This document shows positions 7,975-16,206 of a DNA stretch of 64,000 nt, one piece after another. Position 1 is the first letter of the stretch, and every line of letters begins with the position of its first letter. Source of the DNA: Nocardia grenadensis NBRC 108939 (lineage in GTDB: Bacteria > Actinomycetota > Actinomycetes > Mycobacteriales > Mycobacteriaceae); NCBI RefSeq assembly GCF_001613445.1, contig NZ_BDCJ01000012.1:62001-126000 (forward strand). Reading direction: 5' to 3'. The position numbers and the translations under genes are program-made. Below the pieces are notes generated by a model that did no database searches, was not told the DNA's origin, and was given only the letters and a program-made list of their open reading frames with translations.

Positions 7975-8412
7975 TCACCGCGTACGGGCGGGCCGGCTCA
8001 TGGCCAGTGCGACAGTGCCCAGGCCCAGCACGCATACAGCAGCCCCGACAGCGACGTTGGACCAGATCATCCCGGCCGTGGTACCGACACCGGAGACGAT
8101 CCACGGGGAAACGATCAGCCAGACACCGAGCAGCGGGGCGACGAACGCGATGCCGTGGGTGCGTCCGTATGCGGATCCGTACGCCAATGCCAGCACGGCG
8201 ATCGCGATACCGCAGATCAGATTGCTTATCGTCAGCGACGTCTGGCCGGCGAAGCCGACGATCCACGCCGAGGCCGCCGCATATAGGCCGGACAGCATCA
8301 GCAGACCGTCGGCGACCTGGACGGGGGCTTGTCCGCCTGCATGGTCGTAGCGCTCGCGGAGTGCGACGATATCCGGATGGGTCTCGAGCGAGGTATGCGT
8401 TGATGCCGACAT
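7975..8412 (-). CDS. SPW-repeat membrane protein
   Basis: About 145 residues with four membrane segments arranged as two repeats: LLMLSGLYAAASAWIVGF and LGVWLIVSPWIVSG carry the SPW-type motif (S-x-W / SPW), each followed by a second hydrophobic helix. Family members are small integral membrane proteins, often beside stress genes, of unknown biochemical role. The start is the second ATG (8412), because GAGGAG then lies 9 bases upstream; the ATG at 8421 touches it. It stands alone, with a long upstream region holding two DosR-like palindromes. Confidence 0.8.
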   Translation of the reverse strand: MSASTHTSLETHPDIVALRERYDHAGGQAPVQVADGLLMLSGLYAAASAWIVGFAGQTSLTISNLICGIAIAVLALAYGSAYGRTHGIAFVAPLLGVWLIVSPWIVSGVGTTAGMIWSNVAVGAAVCVLGLGTVALAMSRPARTR

Positions 8413-9039
8413 GGCGCTCATCTCCTCAGCGGGCTCTCCCCGCGGCGGGTGGGTTCAGTGGATGGAAAGAGCTCGGAATGCGGACGGCTTCCGGCACGTA
8501 CCGCGCGCTGCCGGACTCCGGCGAGTGCCTCGGCCGGTCGGCGCGAGGACGGATCATCGAGCCGACGCCCCCGGTTGACATGGTGTGCCTCCCACGAAGG
8601 GAACGAGAACAAGGGATAACGTTTCGATTGGACTCGTTCACCACTGCACGGCAGTAGGGCCTACGGTCCTTCCTGCGAGGACGACAGTCCTCGGGCCCGA
8701 CGCCACGGCCGGGCGGTTCCTGTCCGGGGTACTTCTTCGCCGGGCGAGACGGCGCGTGCGTGCGGAAATCGGGCCGTCCGGACGGTCGTCCGGTGCCGAG
8801 ACGGGAGTGACCGGATTCCTTCGTGCGGTCGTGGTCGGTCCGCCGCAGTCCGCGGCCGCGGGAGCGGTCGATTGCTTTCGCGGACACATCGATCCGGTGC
8901 GAGATCGAGTGCCGCACGGGCTCGAACCGGCAAGCGCAATAGCGCATTTCGTACATCCTCTGAGTTATGTTGATCAGCTATTGTCGTCGACTGAACAAAA
9001 CATGTCCGATACGCGGTATGACCGAATCGAGAGCCGATC
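8413..9039. other. Long intergenic region between SPW and DUF4254 genes
   Basis: 627 bases with open frames on both strands but no family resemblance, no ribosome site and biased composition typical of shadows. It contains two DosR-like palindromes at 8657-8691. The AT-richer stretch at 8938-9010 precedes the DUF4254 gene and probably holds its promoter. Confidence 0.4.
8657..8691. promoter_or_regulatory. Tandem DosR/DevR-like palindromes
   Basis: GGGCC-TACG-GTCCT (8657-8670) and AGGAC-GACA-GTCCT (8678-8691) match the GGGAC-N4-GTCCC plan of DosR boxes, the second as a perfect palindrome. Their centres are 21 bases apart, two helical turns, as in mycobacterial DosR promoters. The nearest candidate targets are the SPW gene to the left and the DUF4254 gene to the right, both more than 230 bases away, so the target is unclear. 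Confidence 0.35.
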
Positions 9040-9534
9040 ATGTTGGAACAGAGTGTGATGGTGCCGGGTGACGTTCATGCGAGGACGGCCGCAGCCACGG
9101 CCTCCCCGAACCTGCCCACGGCGACCCAGTTGCTGTGCAGTTTCCAGGGCACCCGGTTCGAGGACCACGACATACTCCGTACCGCCCGGGCTCTGGCATT
9201 ACTGCACGGCCATCGGATGACTCTGCGGGACGCGCGTTCGGTGGCCGAGGTGGACGACCGCCGCCGGGAACTGGTCGAGGACATCGACGACTGGATCGTC
9301 GCATGGTCGGCGCCTCGTGACGGTGACGTACTGATCCACACCGAAACGCTGGGCGCCGTGATCGACCGTATGGCCTGGCGTTGGGTGGATGCCAACCAGG
9401 CTGTCGAGATCGACGGCGCCCGGGAGCGTCAGGCGCGCAAACGCTGGCACCGGCTGGCCGAGATGATCGACGGATACACGGAACTGATCACCGAGCTACT
9501 CCGGGGCAGGCGGCGGCTACCCGGCCGGCCGTGA
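9040..9534 (+). CDS. DUF4254 domain protein
   Basis: 164 residues, mostly helical. The segment LVEDIDDWIVAWSAP then LIHTETLGAVIDRMAWRWVDANQA is the signature of DUF4254, a family often found beside glycosyltransferase genes. The function is unknown. Start ATG 9040 is used; an in-frame ATG at 9058 is an alternative. Its 3' end runs convergently towards the glycosyltransferase fragment and the GGDEF-EAL gene on the other strand, and the C-terminus is basic (RGRRRLPGRP). Confidence 0.75.
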   Translation: MLEQSVMVPGDVHARTAAATASPNLPTATQLLCSFQGTRFEDHDILRTARALALLHGHRMTLRDARSVAEVDDRRRELVEDIDDWIVAWSAPRDGDVLIHTETLGAVIDRMAWRWVDANQAVEIDGARERQARKRWHRLAEMIDGYTELITELLRGRRRLPGRP

Positions 9535-9589
9535 GGCCCGCTCGCGGTGCTGCCCGGCGGCGCGAGCGATCCGGCTCGGCCACACCACC

Positions 9590-9767
9590 GGCAGCAGCGG
9601 TCCAGCACCGCGAGCATCCCCGAGACGGCCGCCGGCCAGGTGAACTGCTCGGCCCGCCGCCCGGCCGCGCCACGCCGCTGCGCGGCCGGGCGGGCCAGTA
9701 CATCGGTGACCGCGTGCGCGAACGCCGCCGGATCGTCGGCGGCGACGGCGCCGCAGTCGGTGAGCGG
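9590..9767 (-). pseudogene. C-terminal fragment of a GT-B glycosyltransferase
   Basis: Directly after the TAG of the EAL protein and in the same frame, the minus strand reads LTDCGAVAADDPAAFAHAV, then ARPAAQRRGAAGRRAEQFTW and MLAVLD. This is the pattern of the last helices of GT1/GT4 glycosyltransferases (DPxALAxAI...LLxDPxxRxxx...AxxFSW...LLxVL). The donor-site E-x7-E and the whole N-terminal domain are absent, and there is no start or ribosome site. I regard it as a 5'-deleted remnant. A glycosyltransferase would suit the neighbouring DUF4254 gene. Confidence 0.45.
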
Positions 9768-11646
9768 CTACGGAGCGGGCATACCGCGGCCCACTCGCGG
9801 CAGGTCCAGATTCAGCGGGATCCGCCCGAGGGCCAGGTGTTCGCCGACCTCGTCGGCGGGCAGCGGGCGCGCGATGAGAAAACCCTGGGCCCGGTAGCAG
9901 CCCAGACCGACCAGTGTGCGGGCCGCGACCGGGGTCTCGACCCCCTCGCCCACCACTCCGAGGCCGAACGATCCGGCCAGACCGATGATCGATTTCACGA
10001 TGGCCAGATCGTCGGTACTGGCTCCCAGACGCTGGACGAAGCCGCGGTCGATCTTCACCGCGTCCACCGGCAGCGCCTTGAGATGGGAGAGCGAGGAGTA
10101 GCCGGTGCCGAAATCGTCGATGGCGATCTGGACACCCATCCGTTTGAGCCCACGCAGCGTGACCTGGGTGCGGGCCAGATCCTGGACCACCACGTGCTCG
10201 GTGATCTCCAGGCAGATCGAACTCCCGTCGATGCCGAAATGCCGGAGGATGTCCTCGATACGTTCCACGAAATCCAGGCTCACCAGTTGCACCGGCGACA
10301 CATTGATCCGCATGACCATATTCGTCGCCAGACCCTGCCGCCGCCACTGCGCGAACTGCGCACAGGCGGTACGCAGCACCCAGCGACCCAGCTCGCCGGC
10401 GAGGTTGGTGGCCTCGGCCACCGTCACGAACGCGCCGGGCGGGAGTAGGCCGCGGGTCGGATGCATCCAGCGGACCAGCGCCTCCATCGCCACGATCCGG
10501 CCGGTGCGCAGATCCACCTCGGGTTGGTAGTGCAGGATCAGCGATCCGTCGGCCACCGCGCTGCGCAGGTTCAGTTCCACATCGTCCTGCAGTTCGAACT
10601 GGGCCCGCATGGCATCGGTGAACAGGGCCACCCCGTTGCCGCCGCCGGATTTGGCCGAGAAGCAGCGCGTGGTCGGCGCGCCGCATGATATCGGCGACGG
10701 TGGTTTCCCCGGGGATACCGACGGCCACCCCGACGCTGGCACCCCGGCTCACCGACTCACCGCCCACAGTGACCCGGCGGCTGATCAATTCCTGGACCCG
10801 CGTCGCCTCGTATTCGGCGGCGACGGTATCCATGGGTTTGGCGGGCACGATCACGAACTCGTCGCCGCCGAGGCGGGCGATCATATCGTTGGGGTCCAGA
10901 TTGTCCCGTAGCCGCTCGGACAAGGTCCGGATGAACTTGTCCCCGGCGGTGTGGCCGAGGAAGTCGTTGAGGGCCTTGAGTCGGTCCAGATCGAGGAAGA
11001 AAGCCGCGACCGGGCCGGGACTGCCCGGTTGCAGCCGCTGCTCCATATGTTCCAGCAGTGCGCGGCGGTTTGCCAGACCGGTCAGGTCATCGTGCAGGGC
11101 GATGAAACGGAGCTTCTCCTCGGCTTCCACCCGGGCCTGCAACTGCGCGAACAGGGTGGCGATCGCTTTGAGCACGTTCAACTCCCGGGTACTCCAGTCG
11201 CGGTCGCCGACTTTGACGAAACCGAGCAGGCCGGTCGCCCGGCCGCGGGATACCAGCGGTACCGCCGCGGAGCTGATGTCGCCGAGCCCGGACGCGGAAT
11301 GGATGGTCTGCTGGTAGTCGGCGGCGCTGGCCGGGATGAGGAATGGTTCGGTGGCGTGCTCGAGCGATTTGAAAACCGAATCCGCCTGATCGAAATATAC
11401 GATCTTGAGCGGATCCGGTTCGGGCACGTCCTGGCGCGGTGGCCACTCGGCCACCAGCACCGTGGATCGGTTCTCGGGATCGTTGTGCCGCAGGTAGCTG
11501 AAGTCGACGTCGAAATAGTCGATCAGCATGGCCAGCACCTGCTCGGTCGCCGACACCATGGTCGCCGAGTCGACGCCCATCAGCTCCGCGGCGACTTCGG
11601 TCACCAGCGAGTCGAGTGTCCGCCGAGGCACCTGATCTCCGATCAC
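9768..11646 (-). pseudogene. GAF-GGDEF-EAL cyclic-di-GMP enzyme, frameshifted
   Basis: N-terminal GAF-like domain (about 30-175), GGDEF domain with intact LGGDEF (259-264) and no RxxD inhibitory site at the usual place. The reading frame then changes at about 10660-10662: after RADHALL the next frame continues SAKSGGGNGVALFTDAMRA and a full EAL domain. The EAL domain has EALVRW, NVSP, LEITEH, IDDFGTGYSSL, KIDRGFV and GEGVET, all catalytic positions. Removing one T on the minus strand restores one protein of about 625 residues. The architecture equals mycobacterial Rv1354c. Either the gene is recently broken or the assembly has one extra base. It would make and break c-di-GMP. Confidence 0.75.
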
Positions 11647-11648
11647 AA

Positions 11649-13799
11649 CTATCTTCGGCTGTCCGCGCCCGGTGCCGGGCGCCGTCGGCTCCGCACGCTG
11701 GCAGCTGCCGCGTAACTCAGGCGTAGTACCAGCGCCACGCTGTCCTGTTCCGGCACTTCCAGTATTTCCAGGAAACGACCCTGAAGTGTGGACAGTCTAT
11801 CCGCGTATGCCGGGGACAGCGCATCCAGTTCGGTACGGGATCGAGAAAAGAGGAAGACGGGGGACATCGGCTGGACGGCCAGACCGGACCGCTGCGCCTG
11901 GATCCACAGCCGCTGTACCGCGGCCCCGGCGCGGGCGTAACCGGTCAATGCCCCGGGCAAGGCGCCGGGATCGGGAGTGAAGGTCAGGGCGACGACGGCC
12001 GAACTCGAGCGCACCCTGTCCCGGGCGTAGTCGCCCAGTGCCGCGCCCGCCGACCAGTCGTGCAATTGGGCCATCACATCGGCGCGTCGCCCGATCTGCA
12101 GGGCAACCCGCTCATCGGGCGCCAGTTCGAGCGACCGGGTGTCGATACCGTCGGTCAGGTCCTCGCCGGGCCAGCGCATCTCCGCGAACATCTCGCGGTG
12201 CAGCAGCGGCGTGAGGTAGCGGATGCGGTCCGATTCGGCCAGGACGGCGGCCAGCGCACGGATCCCCGGCGAATCGGCGACGGCCCGCATCCGTGCGCCT
12301 TCGGCCGCCGCGGCCGCGGCCAGCCCGGCCAGGACGCCGGCCGGGATCTGCCCGCCGTAGCCGAGCCGGCGATTGGTCTCCCGGGCGAGTGCGTAGGGAT
12401 AGTCCGCCGCCAGCGCCGGGTCGGTGTCGGCGCCGTGCCGTAGTACCGCGGTGAGCGGGGAGTCCGGTTCGGTGCCTTCGAGGTATTCGCAGGGACCCAG
12501 TACGTCGTAGGCGGCGGCCGCGGCCCGGGCGTTGTAGAGGGCCGCTCCCAGGGCCACCGCGCTGCCCCGATAGCCGATATCCATGGCGGTGGTGTAGCGG
12601 GTGTCGAGCGTGATCCGCAGCTCCTGCGGCGCGGTGTGCAGTGACCACGGCTGGATGTTGCCGCCGGAGGGCGCACGCTGGGCGCAGACCAGGATGCGGT
12701 CGACGGTGCTGCCGGCCGGGTCGTCGGGGTCGGTGTCGGCGGGATATCGCTCGGTGTCGATATCCGGGTCGGCCAGCGCGTCGAGTGCCTGCTCCACATC
12801 GACCCGGGTACGGCCCGACCGTAGCGGCCGGCCCAGCCCGATCCGGCGGATCGCCGTCGCGACACTGGCCGCGCCGAGTACCACATCGCCGCTGAGCTGC
12901 GGCCAGCTGTTGAGGGTTTCACCGACCTCCACGAGACTGCCGGCCATCCGGGCCGACAGGTCGCGCGCGCCGAGCAGGCCGACGACGTAGGGCGCCTTGT
13001 CGCGGGTGGACAGGCCGCGCAGTTGTTCGGCCCCGGTATCGCCGAGCAGACCGTGGAACGGGGCCCGGTCCGGTTCCAGGTCGAAACGTTCCACATCGAG
13101 CAGACCGCGGTCACTGGTCTCCATGATCAGCGGTAACCGGCGGCGCCGGGCCGCTTCCCGGATGAGTAGCTTGATATCCAGGGAATCGCATTCCTCCACA
13201 ACGATTCCCAAACCGTCGACGAAATCGTCCGCGGTTTCGGCGTCCACGCCGCCGCCGCGCACTTCCACGGGCAGGTACGGATCGAGTTCGGCGATCCGCC
13301 GGGCCGTGACGATCGCCTTGTTCACCGCGATATCGAACAGCGTGGCGGGTACCCGGTTGAGATTGGACAGTTCGAGTTCGTCGAAATCGGCGAGCCGAAG
13401 CCCACCGCATACGCCCTCCTGCGCCAGGGTGTAGGCGATGGCGTGACCGACGCTCTGGCCCACCACCCCGACCGCCACGGTGCTCAACCGGTCCTGTTCG
13501 GCCCGGGTCAGCTTGTTGCGGTTGCGGTCCAGGCGGATCGCGCGGAAGGTCCGCGGTCCCGGCAGGACGAGCACGCTGCGCCGCCACGGGTAGTAGATCC
13601 AGCGGTCGTCGGCGGCGCTCTCCCCGGTGTCCGGGGGATCGTTGAGCCGGCCGAACTCCGCGGCCAGCAGGCCGCGCAGATCGATGAACTCGGTATGCGG
13701 GGTGGCGCGCAGCCCCGCGAGGGCGCGTTCGTCGTCGGGATCGCTAGGGTCCAGGATCAGCGGCCGGTACTCCACCCCGAGATCTGCCTCACCGACCAT
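11649..13799 (-). CDS. ThiF/E1-like and nitroreductase fusion (Rv1355c family)
   Basis: 716 residues. About 1-80 is a unique region. About 90-330 is an E1/ThiF Rossmann domain with GVVGQSVG, then ADFDELELSNLNR (nucleotide aspartate and the SNLNR motif) and VNKA. It lacks the CxxC zinc pairs and an obvious catalytic cysteine loop. About 365-700 is a flavin nitroreductase domain with APSGGNIQPW (FMN phosphate site) and ARETNRRLGYGG. Such fusions suggest adenylation of a carboxyl group plus a flavin oxidation on one substrate, as in RiPP-like chemistry, but no substrate peptide is visible. The acyltransferase gene upstream overlaps it by 11 bases. The M. tuberculosis homologue was named MoeY without proof. 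Confidence 0.8.
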   Translation of the reverse strand: MVGEADLGVEYRPLILDPSDPDDERALAGLRATPHTEFIDLRGLLAAEFGRLNDPPDTGESAADDRWIYYPWRRSVLVLPGPRTFRAIRLDRNRNKLTRAEQDRLSTVAVGVVGQSVGHAIAYTLAQEGVCGGLRLADFDELELSNLNRVPATLFDIAVNKAIVTARRIAELDPYLPVEVRGGGVDAETADDFVDGLGIVVEECDSLDIKLLIREAARRRRLPLIMETSDRGLLDVERFDLEPDRAPFHGLLGDTGAEQLRGLSTRDKAPYVVGLLGARDLSARMAGSLVEVGETLNSWPQLSGDVVLGAASVATAIRRIGLGRPLRSGRTRVDVEQALDALADPDIDTERYPADTDPDDPAGSTVDRILVCAQRAPSGGNIQPWSLHTAPQELRITLDTRYTTAMDIGYRGSAVALGAALYNARAAAAAYDVLGPCEYLEGTEPDSPLTAVLRHGADTDPALAADYPYALARETNRRLGYGGQIPAGVLAGLAAAAAAEGARMRAVADSPGIRALAAVLAESDRIRYLTPLLHREMFAEMRWPGEDLTDGIDTRSLELAPDERVALQIGRRADVMAQLHDWSAGAALGDYARDRVRSSSAVVALTFTPDPGALPGALTGYARAGAAVQRLWIQAQRSGLAVQPMSPVFLFSRSRTELDALSPAYADRLSTLQGRFLEILEVPEQDSVALVLRLSYAAAASVRSRRRPAPGADSRR

Positions 13800-14562
13800 A
13801 TGCGCAGCATTCCTCCCCGCCGTGCCCGAACAGTCGGTTCGACCGCCGTGACCTAGGCTCAGCTAATCCCATAGCGCGAAGTTCACCACGCATCAGCAGA
13901 TACTGCAACTTGTCAGCAAATACGTGGTAGGTCCGGGTGTCCCACCATATGGGCAGGGTGCGATAGCGCTCGTCGGGATACGGCACCGGCGGGATCGACT
14001 GGGCCACCACTGCGCCGCTGGCGCGGTGCCGTTCGGTGGTGAAGGAGGCGACCGTGGCGAAACCGTACCGGGCGTTGAGCAGGCGCGGCGCGTGGGCCAT
14101 GCAGCGGGAGATCGCCGCGGCCAGTTCATTGCGCCGGGGCGCGTCCCGGGCGACCCAGACCGCCCGGGATTCCACCACTCCGCGCGGGATGCGCCGGGCC
14201 ATCATCAGGCCCAGTTCGGCCGCGCCCGCCCGGCCCGCCCACGGAGTGAGCGAGCCGACCTCGGACACCCAGCTGTAGGGGCCTTGGACGCGTAGTCCGC
14301 CGACCACGTCGCCGCGGACGTCGGTGGCGGCGAAGAACAGGGCAGTCGAGGACCCGTCCAGTACGCCGTCGTAATCCAGGGCGGCTTCGTTGCCGAAGTG
14401 GCGGTACGCTTCCCGCGCTCCCGCCAGATATCGGCGCCACAGGCCGGGGGAGAGATGTGGGGTGGTTACGCAGAGGGCGTATCCGGAAACGTTGTCGCGA
14501 AATCTCACAGTGCGGCCGCGGCTCGGGTCTTCCTGGCCGACTGCGATCGTTTCGACAGTCAT
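13789..14562 (-). CDS. GNAT/LuxI-like acyltransferase of unknown substrate
   Basis: 257 residues starting MTVETIAVGQ, with AGGA 6 bases upstream. The plan resembles LuxI-type and related GNAT N-acyltransferases: YRHFGNEAALDYDGVLD, then ALFFAATDVRGDVVGGLRVQGPY (beta strands around the central GG-x-R), ELGLMMARRIP, and a later RYGFATVASF-like strand with YPDERYRTLPIWW. I cannot name the substrate. It overlaps the ThiF-nitroreductase gene by 11 bases, so the two proteins are made together and are likely to act on the same molecule. The alternative upstream start at 14670 adds an unlike basic stretch and is rejected. Confidence 0.6.
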   Translation of the reverse strand: MTVETIAVGQEDPSRGRTVRFRDNVSGYALCVTTPHLSPGLWRRYLAGAREAYRHFGNEAALDYDGVLDGSSTALFFAATDVRGDVVGGLRVQGPYSWVSEVGSLTPWAGRAGAAELGLMMARRIPRGVVESRAVWVARDAPRRNELAAAISRCMAHAPRLLNARYGFATVASFTTERHRASGAVVAQSIPPVPYPDERYRTLPIWWDTRTYHVFADKLQYLLMRGELRAMGLAEPRSRRSNRLFGHGGEECCAYGR

Positions 14563-14832
14563 GCAGTTCCTAATCTTTCGCCGCACGACGCGAGGGCCGT
14601 GCGGGATTCGTTGTCCAGCAGCCCGACCGACGCCCCGGCTCGTCGGCGTGCCCAGTGCAGTATCCGTCATCGGAAGACAATTGACCAGAACTCTGGTTAA
14701 TCTTCCGGAAACCGGCTCGGTGTGCGATCGTTATCGCAGGTCAATCGCAATGAAGTCGACACGCGCCGTTACCATCAGACCGGTTGGTACCGAGTTGGTT
14801 ACCGGCAGGCAACGATCTGTTCCGCCCCGAGG

Positions 14833-15285
14833 TCAGGGTGTGATGGAGATGAACAGCTCCACCGATTCCGAACCGTGCCAGATCTCGATCTCCTCGCGGT
14901 AGGCGCGGGTGATCTCCGCCGACGCGGTCGCGTCGTCGACCTGGGCCCAAACGTCCTCGACCGGGTCGTGGTAGTCGCCGTTGGGTACGAACCGGGCGTA
15001 CACCCCCCGTGGCACCCGGACCAGCACATCGCCGACCGGGGCCAGACCCGGGTCGGTGTACTCGAAACACACCAGCGCGTTGTAGGTTCCGGTCGGTGTC
15101 CGGACGTACACGGTGTACATGGGCCGCTGTCCGTCGGGCGAGCCGGCGGCGTCCAGTCGCTCCCGCACCCGGTCCTTGAGGAACTCGATGAGCTCGCTGT
15201 TGCTGACCTTGAAACTGGGCCGGACCTTCGGGAAGACGAGTCCGGCGTACACGGATTCGCCGCGCACCACGATCGTGTAGGTCAT
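14833..15285 (-). CDS. GyrI-like effector-binding domain protein (second of pair)
   Basis: 150 residues that consist of a single GyrI/AraC-type effector-binding domain: TIVVRGESVYAG at the start, VYVRTPTGTYNALVCFEY, VRVPRGVYARFVPNGDY, a helix (VEDVWAQVDDA) and the closing strand VELFISITP. There is no DNA-binding domain. Stand-alone members bind or hydrolyse small hydrophobic compounds or inhibit gyrase. Its ATG overlaps the stop of the upstream paralogue (ATGA), so it is translationally coupled. Confidence 0.7.
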   Translation of the reverse strand: MTYTIVVRGESVYAGLVFPKVRPSFKVSNSELIEFLKDRVRERLDAAGSPDGQRPMYTVYVRTPTGTYNALVCFEYTDPGLAPVGDVLVRVPRGVYARFVPNGDYHDPVEDVWAQVDDATASAEITRAYREEIEIWHGSESVELFISITP

Positions 15286-15725
15286 CGGGCCTCGACCGCC
15301 AGATACAGATCGATCTTGTAGGCGTGCGGGTAGAACTCGAAATCACCGGAGAAGGTCCGGTTGATCTGGTGGTGTTCCTCGGCGTAGGCGATCTGTGTCC
15401 ACAGGCTGGTCATGATCTGGGGAAAGTTACCCACCGAGGAGAATTTCGCATAGGTGCCGCGCGGCAGCCGGGCGACCAGATGACCACGGGTGACCTCGTC
15501 GAACGAACTGCACCGATATCCCACGATCTGGGTGTTGTAGGTGCCCAGCTCCGTCGAGTAATCCGTGTACGCCGTGGCGAGGGGGCCGCCCAGCTCGTGA
15601 TGTAGTACCGACGCCCAGGCGCCTTCGAGGTCGCGGTCGTACAACTCACCGAGCGCACGCTTGGGGCTGCGTACCGGAAGTCCGGCCACCCACGTCTCGT
15701 CCCGCTCGACGAATTCAAACTGCAT
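15282..15725 (-). CDS. GyrI-like effector-binding domain protein (first of pair)
   Basis: 147 residues with the same fold plan as the following gene: FVERDETWVAGLPVRSPKRAL, a helix, YTDYSTELGTYNTQIVGYRC, ARLPRGTYAKFSSVGNFP and the terminal strand KIDLYLAVEAR. The last six residues before the end match the D-L-Y-x-x-V ending of the Cass2/GyrI group. It looks like a tandem duplication product of, or heterodimer partner to, the downstream gene. It has no helix-turn-helix. Confidence 0.7.
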   Translation of the reverse strand: MQFEFVERDETWVAGLPVRSPKRALGELYDRDLEGAWASVLHHELGGPLATAYTDYSTELGTYNTQIVGYRCSSFDEVTRGHLVARLPRGTYAKFSSVGNFPQIMTSLWTQIAYAEEHHQINRTFSGDFEFYPHAYKIDLYLAVEAR

Positions 15726-16206
15726 GGAACGACTCTTTCGAGATGTGTCCTGGTCGGCAAGCCGACCGAATGGTCGGCTGGATCCGCCATGCTATCAACC
15801 GACGGCGATGCCGGCCGGTTGCCCGCGCCGGGCGCCGCCGCCCGGGCCCGCGCTCGCGGCGCGGCGGGATCGACGGAGTTCCCACGGCCCGATCCGGAAT
15901 CCACTATCATGGGACGAAATTTCTCCGGACGCCGAGGCCGGGCAATTCGAGAGTAATCGACCCTGTTCCCGAATTCCGTTTACTTTGAATTGAATTCGAC
16001 ATTCTACCCTGTTCTCAGGGGTGGGAATTTTTCCAGGTATTGTTTCGTAATTCACCGCGGTGGGTCCGATCCGCCACTGCCAGTTCAGCTGAATTTCATT
16101 CGGCGTCGATACCAATGCCAATATGATCGGCAGACCAGACCGGCGGGCCGTGCCCGCACCCGGCGAGCGCGCGAAACGCGCAGACCAGTAGCCGGATCCT
16201 ACGGTT
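15726..16206. other. AT-richer divergent intergenic region
   Basis: 480 bases between the divergent GyrI pair and the TrbL-like gene. No gene is seen. Bases 15900-16130 are clearly less GC-rich than the surroundings and contain GAATTC twice (15970-16000), so this stretch probably holds the promoters of both transcription units and may be of foreign origin. Confidence 0.4.

Noticed and set aside
15960..16010. GAATTC repeats as an origin or plasmid iteron
   Set aside because: Only two copies, no further iteration, no replication gene beside them; more likely a promoter region.
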